Source: Candidatus Izemoplasma sp.
Lineage (GTDB): Bacteria; Bacillota_I; Bacilli_A; Izemoplasmatales; Izemoplasmataceae
Direction of reading: 5' to 3'
Length of the DNA: 36,847 bases
Assembly: GCA_007117625.1 (NCBI GenBank)
Contig: SKGE01000086.1
Location: forward strand, 1-36,847
The notes beneath the pieces are model-generated. The model did not search any database, was not told where the DNA came from, and was given only the letters and a program-made list of their open reading frames with translations. This document shows, piece by piece, positions 28,028 through 36,847 of this stretch; position 1 is the first letter of the stretch; each line of letters begins with the position of its first letter. The position numbers were made by a program, and so were the translations under genes.

Positions 28028-30367
28028 ATGGAAACGATCAATATTGCCGTTAAAGAACTCGTGAACTTCCTTTTTTCTTCTGGTGACTTAGAAAGCAAAA
28101 GTCGTGTAAGGGAGGCACAAAAACGAGGACAAGAGATTCACGAAGCAAGACAAAAAACCTATCTCGAGGCGGATAAGCGCGAGGTTTTTATTGCGTTCAC
28201 TTGTGATTATAAAGCACACACTTTCAAGTTAAATGGTAGAATTGATGGCTTGTTGATCCGTGATGATAGGCTTGTGATTGAGGAAATTAAAAGTACCGCA
28301 ACGGCGGTGCATTTAATTGATGAAACAACGTATCCAGCACATTTAATGCAAGCAGTTTTGTATGCCTACATGTATCTTGAAAAAGAATCTTTAGAAACCA
28401 TCGATGTATGGCTTCATTATGTCCACAGCGATCACCACACAGCAAAGACCATTAAGATGAGCTATAGTTACGAAACGCTAAAAGCACGTTTTTATAATGT
28501 TTTAGATCGTTATATTGAATGGTTACTCTTATTTAGAGAACATTATGATAATCGAACGAAAACACTTGAAGGACTCACGTTTCCGCACAAAAACTATCGT
28601 GAAGGGCAAGAGCCTTTTATGGCAGAAATCTATCGAACCTTAATTAAACAAGATATTTTATATGCGACGGCACCGACTGGCATTGGTAAAACGATTGCTG
28701 CATTATATTCAGGCTTAAAAACGCTATCACGCCGCGAGGATAAACTGTTTTATTTGACGGCGAAGAATGTTGGGAAAACCGTTGCGGTAAAAACCGTCGA
28801 GGATCTTAAAAATCATGGTCTTAAAATTAAATCGGTGACACTTAACTCAAAAGAGCATATGTGTTTACAAGCAGAGGTAGATTGTGACCCTGATCTTTGT
28901 CCGTTTGCAAAAGGGTTTTACAACCGGGTTCAACGTGCCTTGAAAGATATTTTTATTCATGATGATATTTATGATGCAGAATTGATGAAGCAATATGGAA
29001 AGCTTCACACAGTTTGTCCACACGAGTTTGCTTTAACGATCGCTGAATATGCGGACGTGGTGTTGTGTGATTTTAACTATGTCTTTGATCCACGGATTAA
29101 ACTTTTAAGATTTTTTGAAGAATCATTATATAAACCTAAACTTTTAGTCGATGAAGCCCACAACTTAGTGGATCGTTCACGGGCTATGTATTCGGCTTCC
29201 CTTTCAAAAAGTGAATTTTTAGGACTTTATGATCAACTCGCTAATCTTAAACCTTCCCCAAGAGCTGCAATCACTGCAGCGATTAATGCCATTGATGCTG
29301 TGCGCCATCGAACGATGCACCAAAAAGTTGGTATACACATCGAAGACACCGTCGATGAAGCATTTATCCTTGCGGTTGAAGTGCTTGCTCAGAAGTTAGA
29401 AGTATTAATGGTACGCCACAAAAAGCACGCGAAGCGTAAAGTAATTCGCGAAGGGTATTTTTTGATGATTCAGTTTTTAAGAATTTATGAACACTATTCT
29501 GAAGCATTTCGCTTCATTATAAAACCAACGGAAGAAGATGTAGAGCTAACGATTTATTGTTTAGATGCTTCAACGCCATTGCTTGACATTTTTAAACATG
29601 CTGCATCAGGTTCGGTGTTGTTTTCAGCAACATTAACACCAACAAGTTATTTTAAAACGCTTTTGACGAAAAATCATGGGCGTGCTTATGAAATCCCAAG
29701 TCCTTTTAATCCCAAACATTTAGGGGTGTTTGCGGATATTGCAACCCTTACAAAGTACCGATATCGTGAGTTTAGTGTGACGCGTATTATTGATACATTG
29801 TATGCAATGTTGGAAAGTAAAAAAGGAAACTATATAGTATTTTTCCCATCTTATGCATACATGCAGATGGTATTAGAGGCGTTTGATGCTTCCGGGTATA
29901 TTATGTTGGTACACCATAGAAATATGTCGCTTTTTGAAAGGCAAGAGTTGTTAAAAACATTTCAAACGTTTAGCGATAAACCAAAAATTATGTTTTCAGT
30001 CTTAGGAGGCAGTTTTAGTGAAGGGGTGGATTATGTTGGTGAAATGCTTTCTGGCGTTTGTATTGTTGGCGTAGCATTGCCCCAGTTTAATCCATTGAAT
30101 GAACTCTTGAAGGACTACTTTTACCAACAAGGGTTAGATGGGTTTGATTTTGCGTATACTTATCCTGGTATGCACAAAGTCATTCAAGCGGTTGGACGTG
30201 TCATTCGCACAGAGACAGATAGAGGCATTGCGGTGCTTTTAGACACGCGCTATGCACTGCCAAAATACCAGGCACTATTTCCAGCGCATTGGGATGTAAC
30301 TGAAGTAGAAGAGGATACTTACATAAGTGATTTTTTAAGAATGTTTTGGCAACGATTTGTCTCGTAA
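28028..30367 (+). CDS. XPD/DinG-like superfamily 2 helicase with N-terminal PD-(D/E)XK nuclease-like domain
   Basis: 779 aa; N-terminal GRIDGLLIRDDRLVIEEIKST; Walker A ATAPTGIGKTIAAL; candidate Fe-S cysteines CLQAEVDCDPDLCPFAKGF and later VCPHEF; DEAHN; C-terminal QAVGRVIRTETDRG. Confidence 0.9.
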   Translation: METINIAVKELVNFLFSSGDLESKSRVREAQKRGQEIHEARQKTYLEADKREVFIAFTCDYKAHTFKLNGRIDGLLIRDDRLVIEEIKSTATAVHLIDETTYPAHLMQAVLYAYMYLEKESLETIDVWLHYVHSDHHTAKTIKMSYSYETLKARFYNVLDRYIEWLLLFREHYDNRTKTLEGLTFPHKNYREGQEPFMAEIYRTLIKQDILYATAPTGIGKTIAALYSGLKTLSRREDKLFYLTAKNVGKTVAVKTVEDLKNHGLKIKSVTLNSKEHMCLQAEVDCDPDLCPFAKGFYNRVQRALKDIFIHDDIYDAELMKQYGKLHTVCPHEFALTIAEYADVVLCDFNYVFDPRIKLLRFFEESLYKPKLLVDEAHNLVDRSRAMYSASLSKSEFLGLYDQLANLKPSPRAAITAAINAIDAVRHRTMHQKVGIHIEDTVDEAFILAVEVLAQKLEVLMVRHKKHAKRKVIREGYFLMIQFLRIYEHYSEAFRFIIKPTEEDVELTIYCLDASTPLLDIFKHAASGSVLFSATLTPTSYFKTLLTKNHGRAYEIPSPFNPKHLGVFADIATLTKYRYREFSVTRIIDTLYAMLESKKGNYIVFFPSYAYMQMVLEAFDASGYIMLVHHRNMSLFERQELLKTFQTFSDKPKIMFSVLGGSFSEGVDYVGEMLSGVCIVGVALPQFNPLNELLKDYFYQQGLDGFDFAYTYPGMHKVIQAVGRVIRTETDRGIAVLLDTRYALPKYQALFPAHWDVTEVEEDTYISDFLRMFWQRFVS

Positions 30368-30370
30368 ACT

Positions 30371-30399
30371 TTGCTTATAACATCTTTATGAAGTATAAT
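30371..30399 (+). promoter_or_regulatory. Sigma70/A-type promoter
   Basis: TTGCTT - 17 nt - TATAAT upstream of the PfpI-like gene. Confidence 0.6.
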
Positions 30400-30471
30400 A
30401 GATATGTACACCATGAATATCACAGTGAATGACTGTGATGGTTTTTCTTAGTGTAACTTTAGGAGGTCAAT

Positions 30472-31020
30472 ATGAAAGGTTTAATTGTTTTCTCACATTT
30501 TATGGAAGATGTAGAATCATTAGCCACTAGAGCCTTGTTAAAACGTGCAGGAATAACGATTCACGCAGTTACATTTGAGGAGACTTTAGAGATTGAGACG
30601 GCGTTTAACCTTAAGGTTCATGCCGATTTTTTTCATCACGAAATTGACACCTCTTCGTATGATTTTTTAGTCGTACCTGGAGGTCCGTATGTTGCCAAAC
30701 ACATTGATGCAGGAAATCATTCGATTGAAACGTTGATAAATGCTTTTGGTGAAAAGGATAAATTAGTTGCAGCCATTTGTGCGGCACCGAGATTTTTAGG
30801 ACGCATTGGATTGTTGGATAAAAAAGGCTACACAGCTTTTCCAGGGAGTCAAATTGACATACCTAGAGGATATTATCACCCGGCGATGAAAGTGTATAAA
30901 GATGATAATATTATTACCTCGCGCGGTGCAGGGACAGTGTATGAATTTGCCTTTGAAATTGTTCGTGCACTAAAAGGTGAAGCCACAGCGAAAAAGTTAC
31001 TTGCAGCCATACAACATTAG
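30472..31020 (+). CDS. DJ-1/PfpI family protein
   Basis: 182 aa; YDFLVVPGGPYVAKHID, VAAICAAPRFLGRIGLLDKKGYTAFPG (nucleophile elbow Cys). Confidence 0.92.
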   Translation: MKGLIVFSHFMEDVESLATRALLKRAGITIHAVTFEETLEIETAFNLKVHADFFHHEIDTSSYDFLVVPGGPYVAKHIDAGNHSIETLINAFGEKDKLVAAICAAPRFLGRIGLLDKKGYTAFPGSQIDIPRGYYHPAMKVYKDDNIITSRGAGTVYEFAFEIVRALKGEATAKKLLAAIQH

Positions 31021-31037
31021 TTGTGATGGCTTTTTTT
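31005..31037 (+). terminator. Rho-independent terminator overlapping the PfpI-like gene end
   Basis: AGCCATaCAAC-atta-GTTGtGATGGCT then T-run; stop codon lies at the loop. Confidence 0.75.
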
Positions 31038-31103
31038 ATGAAGTTGTTTGCAACGACCGATCGATGGTGTATAATCATTTATGGTTGCTAGGAGGGATGC
31101 TTA

Positions 31104-32027
31104 ATGGTACGTGTTCATATGGCGGGTATTTTGTTTTCTATTATTTTTGGATTCACTTTTATGTTTTCGAAAGTAGCGCTTGATTTTGTGAATCCAATTG
31201 GTTTAATCGCGTATCGGTTTTTAACTGCGATTGTTGTTTTTGAAGGGTTGCGGTTGTTAAAACTTGTACGCATTCGTTTCGAAAGAGCACATTTAAAGAT
31301 GATTTTAACGGTTGCTGTTTTGCAACCGGTTTTATACTTTTTGTTTGAAATATATGGGCTGAACCGTCTTGCTAGTAGTGAGGCTGGGATGATGATTGCT
31401 TTGATTCCTATTTTCGTGAGTATCTTTGGTTCAATCTTTTTAAAAGAACGACCACGTCTAATTCAGTTAGGCTTTATCGTTATGAGTGTTAGTGGAATCA
31501 TTTTGATTCAAGCTTTTAAGTCAGCTTCAGGCATTCAGGTGGAAATTCTCGGGTTTATGTTACTGTTTGGAGCAGTTTTGTCAGCAGCTTTATTTAACAT
31601 CGCATCGCGTAGTGCTTCAAAGCAGTTACGAGCACATGAACTTACGTATTTTATGATGTTAATCGGAGCGATCACCTTTAATACGATCTATTTAACTCAG
31701 CTAACCGTTGAAGCTCGGTTGCAAGATTATTTAACAAACCTCTTTCAAGTTGAACTGTTGTTGCCAGTGCTTTACTTAGGTATTATCGCTTCTATTGGTG
31801 GCTTTTTCTTGGTGAACTTTGCTTTGAGTCGTCTAGAGGCTCATGTGGCGAGCATTTATGCAAACTTAGCGACGATTACTGCAATTGCTGCGGGGGCTTT
31901 ATTTTTAGATGAGCGTTTGTTTTATTATCACTATATCGGTGCAGCGATGATTATTTTAGGTGTTTATGGAACCGTTCGAAGCAATAGAAATATTAAAAAA
32001 CTCAATCGACAGTTTGAACAAGTTTAA
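31104..32027 (+). CDS. EamA/DMT-family transporter
   Basis: 307 aa, about ten TM segments; two EamA-like repeats, ALFLDERLFYYHYIGAAMIILGVYG. Confidence 0.92.
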   Translation: MVRVHMAGILFSIIFGFTFMFSKVALDFVNPIGLIAYRFLTAIVVFEGLRLLKLVRIRFERAHLKMILTVAVLQPVLYFLFEIYGLNRLASSEAGMMIALIPIFVSIFGSIFLKERPRLIQLGFIVMSVSGIILIQAFKSASGIQVEILGFMLLFGAVLSAALFNIASRSASKQLRAHELTYFMMLIGAITFNTIYLTQLTVEARLQDYLTNLFQVELLLPVLYLGIIASIGGFFLVNFALSRLEAHVASIYANLATITAIAAGALFLDERLFYYHYIGAAMIILGVYGTVRSNRNIKKLNRQFEQV

Positions 32028-32044
32028 GAAAAAAGTGCATTATT

Positions 32045-32070
32045 AAAGCCATCTTCAGATGGTTTTTTTA
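32045..32070 (+). terminator. Rho-independent terminator
   Basis: AAAGCCATC-TTCA-GATGGTTTTTTT. Confidence 0.8.
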
Positions 32071-32205
32071 TAATAATTTTATTGGGTGTTTTTATGATTT
32101 AAAAAGGTTTATAGTTTTAGTCTTAAAACGTTTTCAATATGTGCTATAATGAAAAATAACTTATAGATTTTATCCTATTATAATTACGAGGAAAGTGGTG
32201 ACAAT

Positions 32206-33240
32206 ATGAGCGAAGCAACAAACGATGGTATAAAAACGCAAGTACCAACACAAAGGAATCTTTATATTTTTACTAGTTTTTTAGCTATTTTATTAATTTC
32301 AGCGGCTTTTATCTACGGACCATATGTGCTTTTTATAGCGTTAACAGCCTATTTAGTAGCACTGCCAATTGAGCTTTTGTTTGCGAAGTATCGCAAGCTA
32401 GAGTTAGATCGTTCTTGGATGGTAACACCTTTGGTAATTACCCTGCTAATGCCACCTTCAATTCCACTATGGATTGTTGGTATCGCATCGGGGTTTGGGG
32501 TCTTTTTCGGAAAAGCTATCTTTGGTGGATTGGGTAAGAATGTTTTCAATCCAGCTTTAGTAGGGTATCTTTTCGTAATTATTTCTTTTTCCCCGTTTTT
32601 GGTGGCACAATGGTTTGATCCTCAAGAGGGTGATATGTTATTGCCATCGACGTCACAGATTGGGTATTCGAATGCAGAGGATGATGCCATTACAAGTGCG
32701 ACACCACTGATCAATATGAATGATTCTGAAACGGCATTTGAATATCGAACCGTAGATCTATTATTTGGTGATGTATCCGGTACACTAGGTGAAACATTTC
32801 GTGTCGCTATCATCATATTGGGCGTGGGATTAATTTTATTAAAGGTTGCTGATTGGCGCATTCCTGTTGCTTTGATTGGTACCGTTTTTACAGTGACATT
32901 TTTAGGAAAGCTATTGTTGCCAAATGCTTTTCCAAATCCAGTCTTTGAAATGTTCTCTGGAGGGTTGTTCTTTGATGCTATAGCTGTCGCGACGATGTCT
33001 TTGTTGGTTGGAGGACTCTTGTTCGGAGCATTCTTTGTTGCTACCGATCCAGTTACCGCACCGCTCAAACCATGGCCTAAAGTGCTTTACGCAATTGGTA
33101 TAGGTTTGATTACTGTTTTAATTCGTAACTTTGGAACGTTCGCTGAAGGCATATTGTTTGCGATAATCATTATGAATGCGGTGGCGCCTTTACTTGATTT
33201 ATGGAAAGATGAACCTGAACCAGAAACGGAGGGATCTTGA
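32206..33240 (+). CDS. NqrB/RnfD-family subunit of an Na+-NQR/RNF-type complex
   Basis: 344 aa multi-TM; GNVFNPALVGYLFV-like region, SATP covalent-FMN-type motif (DAITSATPLIN), ATDPVTAPLKPWPK. Confidence 0.92.
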   Translation: MSEATNDGIKTQVPTQRNLYIFTSFLAILLISAAFIYGPYVLFIALTAYLVALPIELLFAKYRKLELDRSWMVTPLVITLLMPPSIPLWIVGIASGFGVFFGKAIFGGLGKNVFNPALVGYLFVIISFSPFLVAQWFDPQEGDMLLPSTSQIGYSNAEDDAITSATPLINMNDSETAFEYRTVDLLFGDVSGTLGETFRVAIIILGVGLILLKVADWRIPVALIGTVFTVTFLGKLLLPNAFPNPVFEMFSGGLFFDAIAVATMSLLVGGLLFGAFFVATDPVTAPLKPWPKVLYAIGIGLITVLIRNFGTFAEGILFAIIIMNAVAPLLDLWKDEPEPETEGS

Positions 33241-33845
33241 TGAATCCTCAAGTACGAATTTTAGTTTTTGTGGCTATTATGGGTATGATTACTTCTGGAA
33301 TGTTGGTGGCGATGGATTTACTTACGCGTGACCGCATTGAAGAGAATCAGGCCTTCAGTTTATATTCTGCGGTTCTTAATGCAAATAATCACGCTCATAC
33401 CACCGCGAACTTTCGTGATGTATTTGAAGAATATATTGTAGAGTCAGAGATTGATGGGATCACGTTTTTTGAAGATACTGAAAGTGGCAATGTTTCATTT
33501 GTGGTAGAAGGTGGCGGTGTTTGGGGTCCGATTGGCGCTTTGATAACTTTAGAAAGCGATTTGAAAACTATTGTTTCGGTGCGAATTCTCTTCCAAGAGG
33601 AAACGCCTGGACTCGGTGGCGTTATAGCTGATCCGCAGTACTTAGAAAAATATCAGGGTGTTGCGTTAGATATTGAAAATCCTTCAAGTGCTATCCGTAT
33701 CACCCACAATAGAACTGGGAATGATAATGAAGTAGATGCGATTACGGGTGGAACGCGTACGTCTAACAGCTTTCAAACGATTTTTAACACAGGCTATGCA
33801 GCAGCGCTTGAAGCTTGGATGAATCAAGGTGGTGAAAACGAATGA
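33237..33845 (+). CDS. NqrC/RnfG-family FMN-binding subunit
   Basis: 202 aa; N-terminal TM, VRILFQEETPGLGGVIADPQYLEKYQG, DAITGGTRTSNSF flavinylation-type motif; 4-nt overlap with upstream gene. Confidence 0.92.
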   Translation: MMNPQVRILVFVAIMGMITSGMLVAMDLLTRDRIEENQAFSLYSAVLNANNHAHTTANFRDVFEEYIVESEIDGITFFEDTESGNVSFVVEGGGVWGPIGALITLESDLKTIVSVRILFQEETPGLGGVIADPQYLEKYQGVALDIENPSSAIRITHNRTGNDNEVDAITGGTRTSNSFQTIFNTGYAAALEAWMNQGGENE

Positions 33846-34468
33846 AGTTGATACGTCTAAAATATACAAAGTGGTTTAATATCAGTCGAGATGGTATATC
33901 GAAAAACAATCCGATTTTAATCGCCGTGCTCGGAATTTGTTCGGCACTAGCGATTACCAATCGTGTCGACAATGCAATTGCGATGGGAATTGGGGTTACA
34001 TTTGTCATTATCGCAAGTTCATTGGTCGTTTCTTTAATCCGAAACTTTATTCCTTCTAGAGTGCGCATGGTAACTTACATGGTCATAATTTCAACGTTTG
34101 TTATTTCAGTACAAATGTTTATGGAAGGGTTCTTTCCGGCGATTGCCGATGAACTTGGTCCTTATGTTGGTTTGATTATTACGAACTGTATCGTGATGGG
34201 ACGCGCTGAAGCGTTTGCATCTAAAAACCCTTTAAAATATACGTTTGTGGATGGTTTAGCAAATGGTTTGGGGTACATGTTTGTATTGATTTCTATAGCG
34301 GTTGTCCGTGAAGCCTTAGCGTTTGGAACTATTCTTGACATCCGCGTGATGCCGAGCAACTGGGTCAATTGGACCGTTATGGCGATTGCGCCTGGGGGAT
34401 TCTTTATTTTAGGGCTATACATTTGGTTCATGCGTGAATTATCGAAAAATTATGAGGTGCAAGCGTGA
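33842..34468 (+). CDS. NqrD/RnfE-family subunit
   Basis: 208 aa; GISKNNPILIAVLGICSALAITNRVDNAIAMGIGVTFV, LIITNCIVMGRAEAFASKNP. Confidence 0.93.
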   Translation: MKLIRLKYTKWFNISRDGISKNNPILIAVLGICSALAITNRVDNAIAMGIGVTFVIIASSLVVSLIRNFIPSRVRMVTYMVIISTFVISVQMFMEGFFPAIADELGPYVGLIITNCIVMGRAEAFASKNPLKYTFVDGLANGLGYMFVLISIAVVREALAFGTILDIRVMPSNWVNWTVMAIAPGGFFILGLYIWFMRELSKNYEVQA

Positions 34469-34492
34469 TGCGATTAAAGGAGGAGAATTTAT

Positions 34493-35074
34493 ATGCTTGA
34501 GTTATTAGAGTTGTTTTTTGGTTCTATATTAGATCATAATATAGCCTTAGCTTATATTTTAGGAATGTGTCCTTTAATCGCCATTTCTACAAACTTAAGA
34601 AATGCTAAAGGTATGGGGTTAGCGGTTATTTTTGTAGTCACGATTACTGCGATGATCAATTATCCAATCTATGTGTTACTTCAACGTACGGAAACAACAC
34701 AGCTTCATCTTTTAGTCTTTATTATTACCATTGCCGCAACGGTGCAATTTTTAGAGTTGTTTTTGGAAAAGTTTATTCCAAAAATGTACAATGCGTTTGG
34801 AATTTTCTTACCACTCATTACTGTAAACTGTGTCGTGCTTGGTGTATCGCTATTCTTTGTTAACCGTCAGTATACCTTTTTAGAAACAACGGCATTCTCA
34901 TTTGGGTCTGCAGTTGGTTGGTTTTTAGCAATTGTATTACTTGCGGCTGTTCGTGAAAAAATGGCGAAAAACAGTGATGTTCCTAAAGGACTCGCGGGCA
35001 AAGGCATCGCGTTTATCATTCTTGGGATATTATCATTAGCTTTCGTTGGTTTTACTGGACTCGCAAGCATTTAA
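34493..35074 (+). CDS. NqrE/RnfA-family subunit
   Basis: 193 aa; LGMCPLIAISTNLRNAKGMGLAVIFVVT, GIFLPLITVNCVVLGVSLFFVNRQYTF. Confidence 0.93.
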   Translation: MLELLELFFGSILDHNIALAYILGMCPLIAISTNLRNAKGMGLAVIFVVTITAMINYPIYVLLQRTETTQLHLLVFIITIAATVQFLELFLEKFIPKMYNAFGIFLPLITVNCVVLGVSLFFVNRQYTFLETTAFSFGSAVGWFLAIVLLAAVREKMAKNSDVPKGLAGKGIAFIILGILSLAFVGFTGLASI

Positions 35075-35086
35075 GGAGGGCTTCAT

Positions 35087-36172
35087 ATGACATTACTTTA
35101 TATACCACTGATACTCATTGGTATTTTACTGATTATTGCAGGATTACTTATTTTAGCAGATTATTTACTTGGTGGTGGCGGTGACCGAACACTTATTATT
35201 AATGAAAAAAAAGAAATTCCTGTCAGTGGATCTGACACCTTGCTCAATACGTTATCCGATAATAAAATTTTTGTGCCATCAGCGTGTGGTGGAAAAGCAA
35301 CATGTGGGTTTTGTAAAGTCCGCGTTGATGAAGGTGGCGGTGAGATAAAACCAACAGAAGAACCGTTTTTAAGCAAGGAAGAAAAGAAAAATAACGTGCG
35401 ATTATCTTGTCAGATTAAGATAAGAGAAAACATGAAAGTTTCGATTCCTGAAGAAATGCTTGAAGCGCGTGAATATAAGGTAGAAGTCGTAAAAATAGAA
35501 GCTTTAACATACGATACCAATCTAGTACGTTTCAAGCTGCTCGAGCCTAGCACTATGGAATTTAAACCTGGGCAATACGCGCAGTTGAAAGTTCCAGGCA
35601 TCGATATTATTAGAGCCTATTCGATTGCTTCAAATCCTAAAAACACCAACGAGTTAGAGTTTATTATTCGCATGGTTCCAAAAGGACAGGCGACAACTTT
35701 TGTTCATAAAGCGCTTATCGAAGGCGATAAAATCATTTTAACAGGGCCTTATGGTACCTTCTATTTACAAGAAGATAGCAAACGGGACATGATTTGTATT
35801 GCGGGTGGATCAGGGAAAGCACCGATTCGTTCGATTCTTTCTTATATGAAAGACCGCGGGATGAAGCGTAAGGTTAAATATTTCTTTGGTGCCGTGGCAA
35901 AACGTGACTTATACTATACTGAAGAGATGCGTGCTTTAGAAAAAGAGTTTGAAAACTTTACATATATTCCTGCACTATCAGAGCCAGCCCCTGAGGATAA
36001 CTGGGAAGGCGAAGTAGGTTTGATCACTGATGTAGTTGATCGTCACACGGAAGATTTATCAGAAGCCGAGGCATACTTGTGTGGTTCACCTGGTATGATT
36101 AACGCTTGTATTGATGTTTTGAATAAACATAAAATTAAAGAAGAAAACGTTTTTTACGATAAGTTTAGTTAG
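35087..36172 (+). CDS. nqrF: NqrF-type subunit: N-terminal TM, 2Fe-2S ferredoxin domain, FAD/NAD(P)H reductase domain
   Basis: 361 aa; CGGKATCGFC...C plant-type 2Fe-2S motif, RAYSIASNP FAD motif, AGGSGKAPIRSIL, YLCGSPGMINACID. Confidence 0.93.
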   Translation: MTLLYIPLILIGILLIIAGLLILADYLLGGGGDRTLIINEKKEIPVSGSDTLLNTLSDNKIFVPSACGGKATCGFCKVRVDEGGGEIKPTEEPFLSKEEKKNNVRLSCQIKIRENMKVSIPEEMLEAREYKVEVVKIEALTYDTNLVRFKLLEPSTMEFKPGQYAQLKVPGIDIIRAYSIASNPKNTNELEFIIRMVPKGQATTFVHKALIEGDKIILTGPYGTFYLQEDSKRDMICIAGGSGKAPIRSILSYMKDRGMKRKVKYFFGAVAKRDLYYTEEMRALEKEFENFTYIPALSEPAPEDNWEGEVGLITDVVDRHTEDLSEAEAYLCGSPGMINACIDVLNKHKIKEENVFYDKFS

Positions 36173-36173
36173 A

Positions 36174-36199
36174 AAAAATACTCACTGTTGAGTATTTTT
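36174..36199 (+). terminator. Terminator
   Basis: AAAAATACTCA-CTGT-TGAGTATTTTT. Confidence 0.8.
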
Positions 36200-36224
36200 C
36201 TTCTTGATAAGGAGTTAGGGTATT

Positions 36225-36847
36225 ATGGAAAAACTTATTGAGATTGTTCAGTTTTTCATTTTAGGGGTGCTTCAAGGTATCACAGAACCGCTGCCAATAT
36301 CGAGCAGTGGACATCTTGTTATTGTGCAACACTTTTTTCAGTTACCAAATCTTACATACTTTTTAGAAGTCTATTTACATGTTGCTTCATTACTTGCGAT
36401 TGTGGTGTTTTATCGAGTTAAAATCAAATCGCTCGTTGTTGGTGTCTATAAGTTTGTCATCAAAAAAGATCAAACTTATAAGACGGATTGGCACTATTTT
36501 TTATTATTACTTCTAGCAACTGTTCCGGCTGCGTTTTTTGGATTGCTGTTTTTAACCTTTTTTGAAAGCTTTTTAAATCTCTTAGCAGTTGGTCTTAGTT
36601 TGTTAGTAACCGGTTCTATTTTACTTTTAGTGCATCGGTCAAGTGTTGAGAATAAAAAAGAAACAATCAATATAAAAGATGCTTTAAGCATTGGTTTTTT
36701 TCAAGTCTTTGCACTGTTGCCTGGAATTTCTCGAAGCGGCGCAACGATGACGGGTGGGTTGTTAAGAGGTGTTAAGTTTGAAAAGGTACTTGAATTTTCT
36801 TTTTTGTTGTATATTCCAGTCACGATTGGTTCGAGCCTTTTAATGAT
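36225..36847 (+). CDS. uppP: Undecaprenyl-diphosphatase, truncated by window edge
   Basis: MEKLIEIVQFFILGVLQGITEPLPISSSGHLVIVQHFFQ...QVFALLPGISRSGATMTGGLLRGV; both BacA/UppP motifs. Not in the ORF track because it is open at the edge. Confidence 0.95.
   Translation, partial: MEKLIEIVQFFILGVLQGITEPLPISSSGHLVIVQHFFQLPNLTYFLEVYLHVASLLAIVVFYRVKIKSLVVGVYKFVIKKDQTYKTDWHYFLLLLLATVPAAFFGLLFLTFFESFLNLLAVGLSLLVTGSILLLVHRSSVENKKETINIKDALSIGFFQVFALLPGISRSGATMTGGLLRGVKFEKVLEFSFLLYIPVTIGSSLLM

Noticed and set aside
28028-30367. Helicase-nuclease as a standalone anti-phage system
   Set aside because: No adjacent defence genes; the family is widely distributed and more simply explained by DNA repair.
32206-36172. 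Calling the operon a plain RNF complex
   Set aside because: The terminal gene is NqrF-like (plant-type 2Fe-2S plus FAD/NADH reductase) and the order matches nqrBCDEF; no RnfB or RnfC was found.
1-36847. Alternative genetic code with TGA as Trp, considered because of the Mollicutes-like gene content
   Set aside because: Several well-bounded genes end at TGA (fabV, rnfD/nqrB, ThiF-like), and conserved Trp positions use TGG.
1-36847. CRISPR array, transposon or prophage
   Set aside because: No regularly spaced direct repeats, transposase/integrase motifs or phage structural genes were seen.

Overview
Roughly 37 kb of low-GC bacterial chromosome using the standard code: TGA acts as a stop and Trp is TGG. 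The gene content suggests a low-GC Firmicute or Mollicutes relative (possibly Izemoplasmatales-like), but this is only inferred. Contents in order: a copper module (CsoR-type operator, copZ, copA, csoR) converging on an ArsR/permease/thioredoxin-like module; a single DppB-type permease; a four-gene cluster of membrane protein, E1-like ThiF/MoeB protein, MoaD/ThiS-like protein and GNAT; catalase with a 32-nt dyad in its leader; a PatB-type aminotransferase; tRNA-Arg(CCG); FabV; a small pyrophosphatase-fold protein that seems to lack the catalytic acidic residues; gamma-glutamyltransferase; a coupled PLP-deaminase/M55 D-aminopeptidase pair; GH13; a beta-propeller lipoprotein; tRNA-Ala(GGC); an M3 oligoendopeptidase; an XPD/DinG-like helicase with an N-terminal nuclease-like domain; and an Nqr-type operon (B-C-D-E-F) with no nqrA or rnfB/rnfC beside it. 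No CRISPR array, transposase, prophage or rRNA was seen. Best second looks: the A-less Nqr operon, the E1/UBL cluster, the unexplained intergenic block at about 16143-16340, the degenerate pyrophosphatase and the catalase leader dyad. All calls come from reading the sequence by eye; no searches were run.
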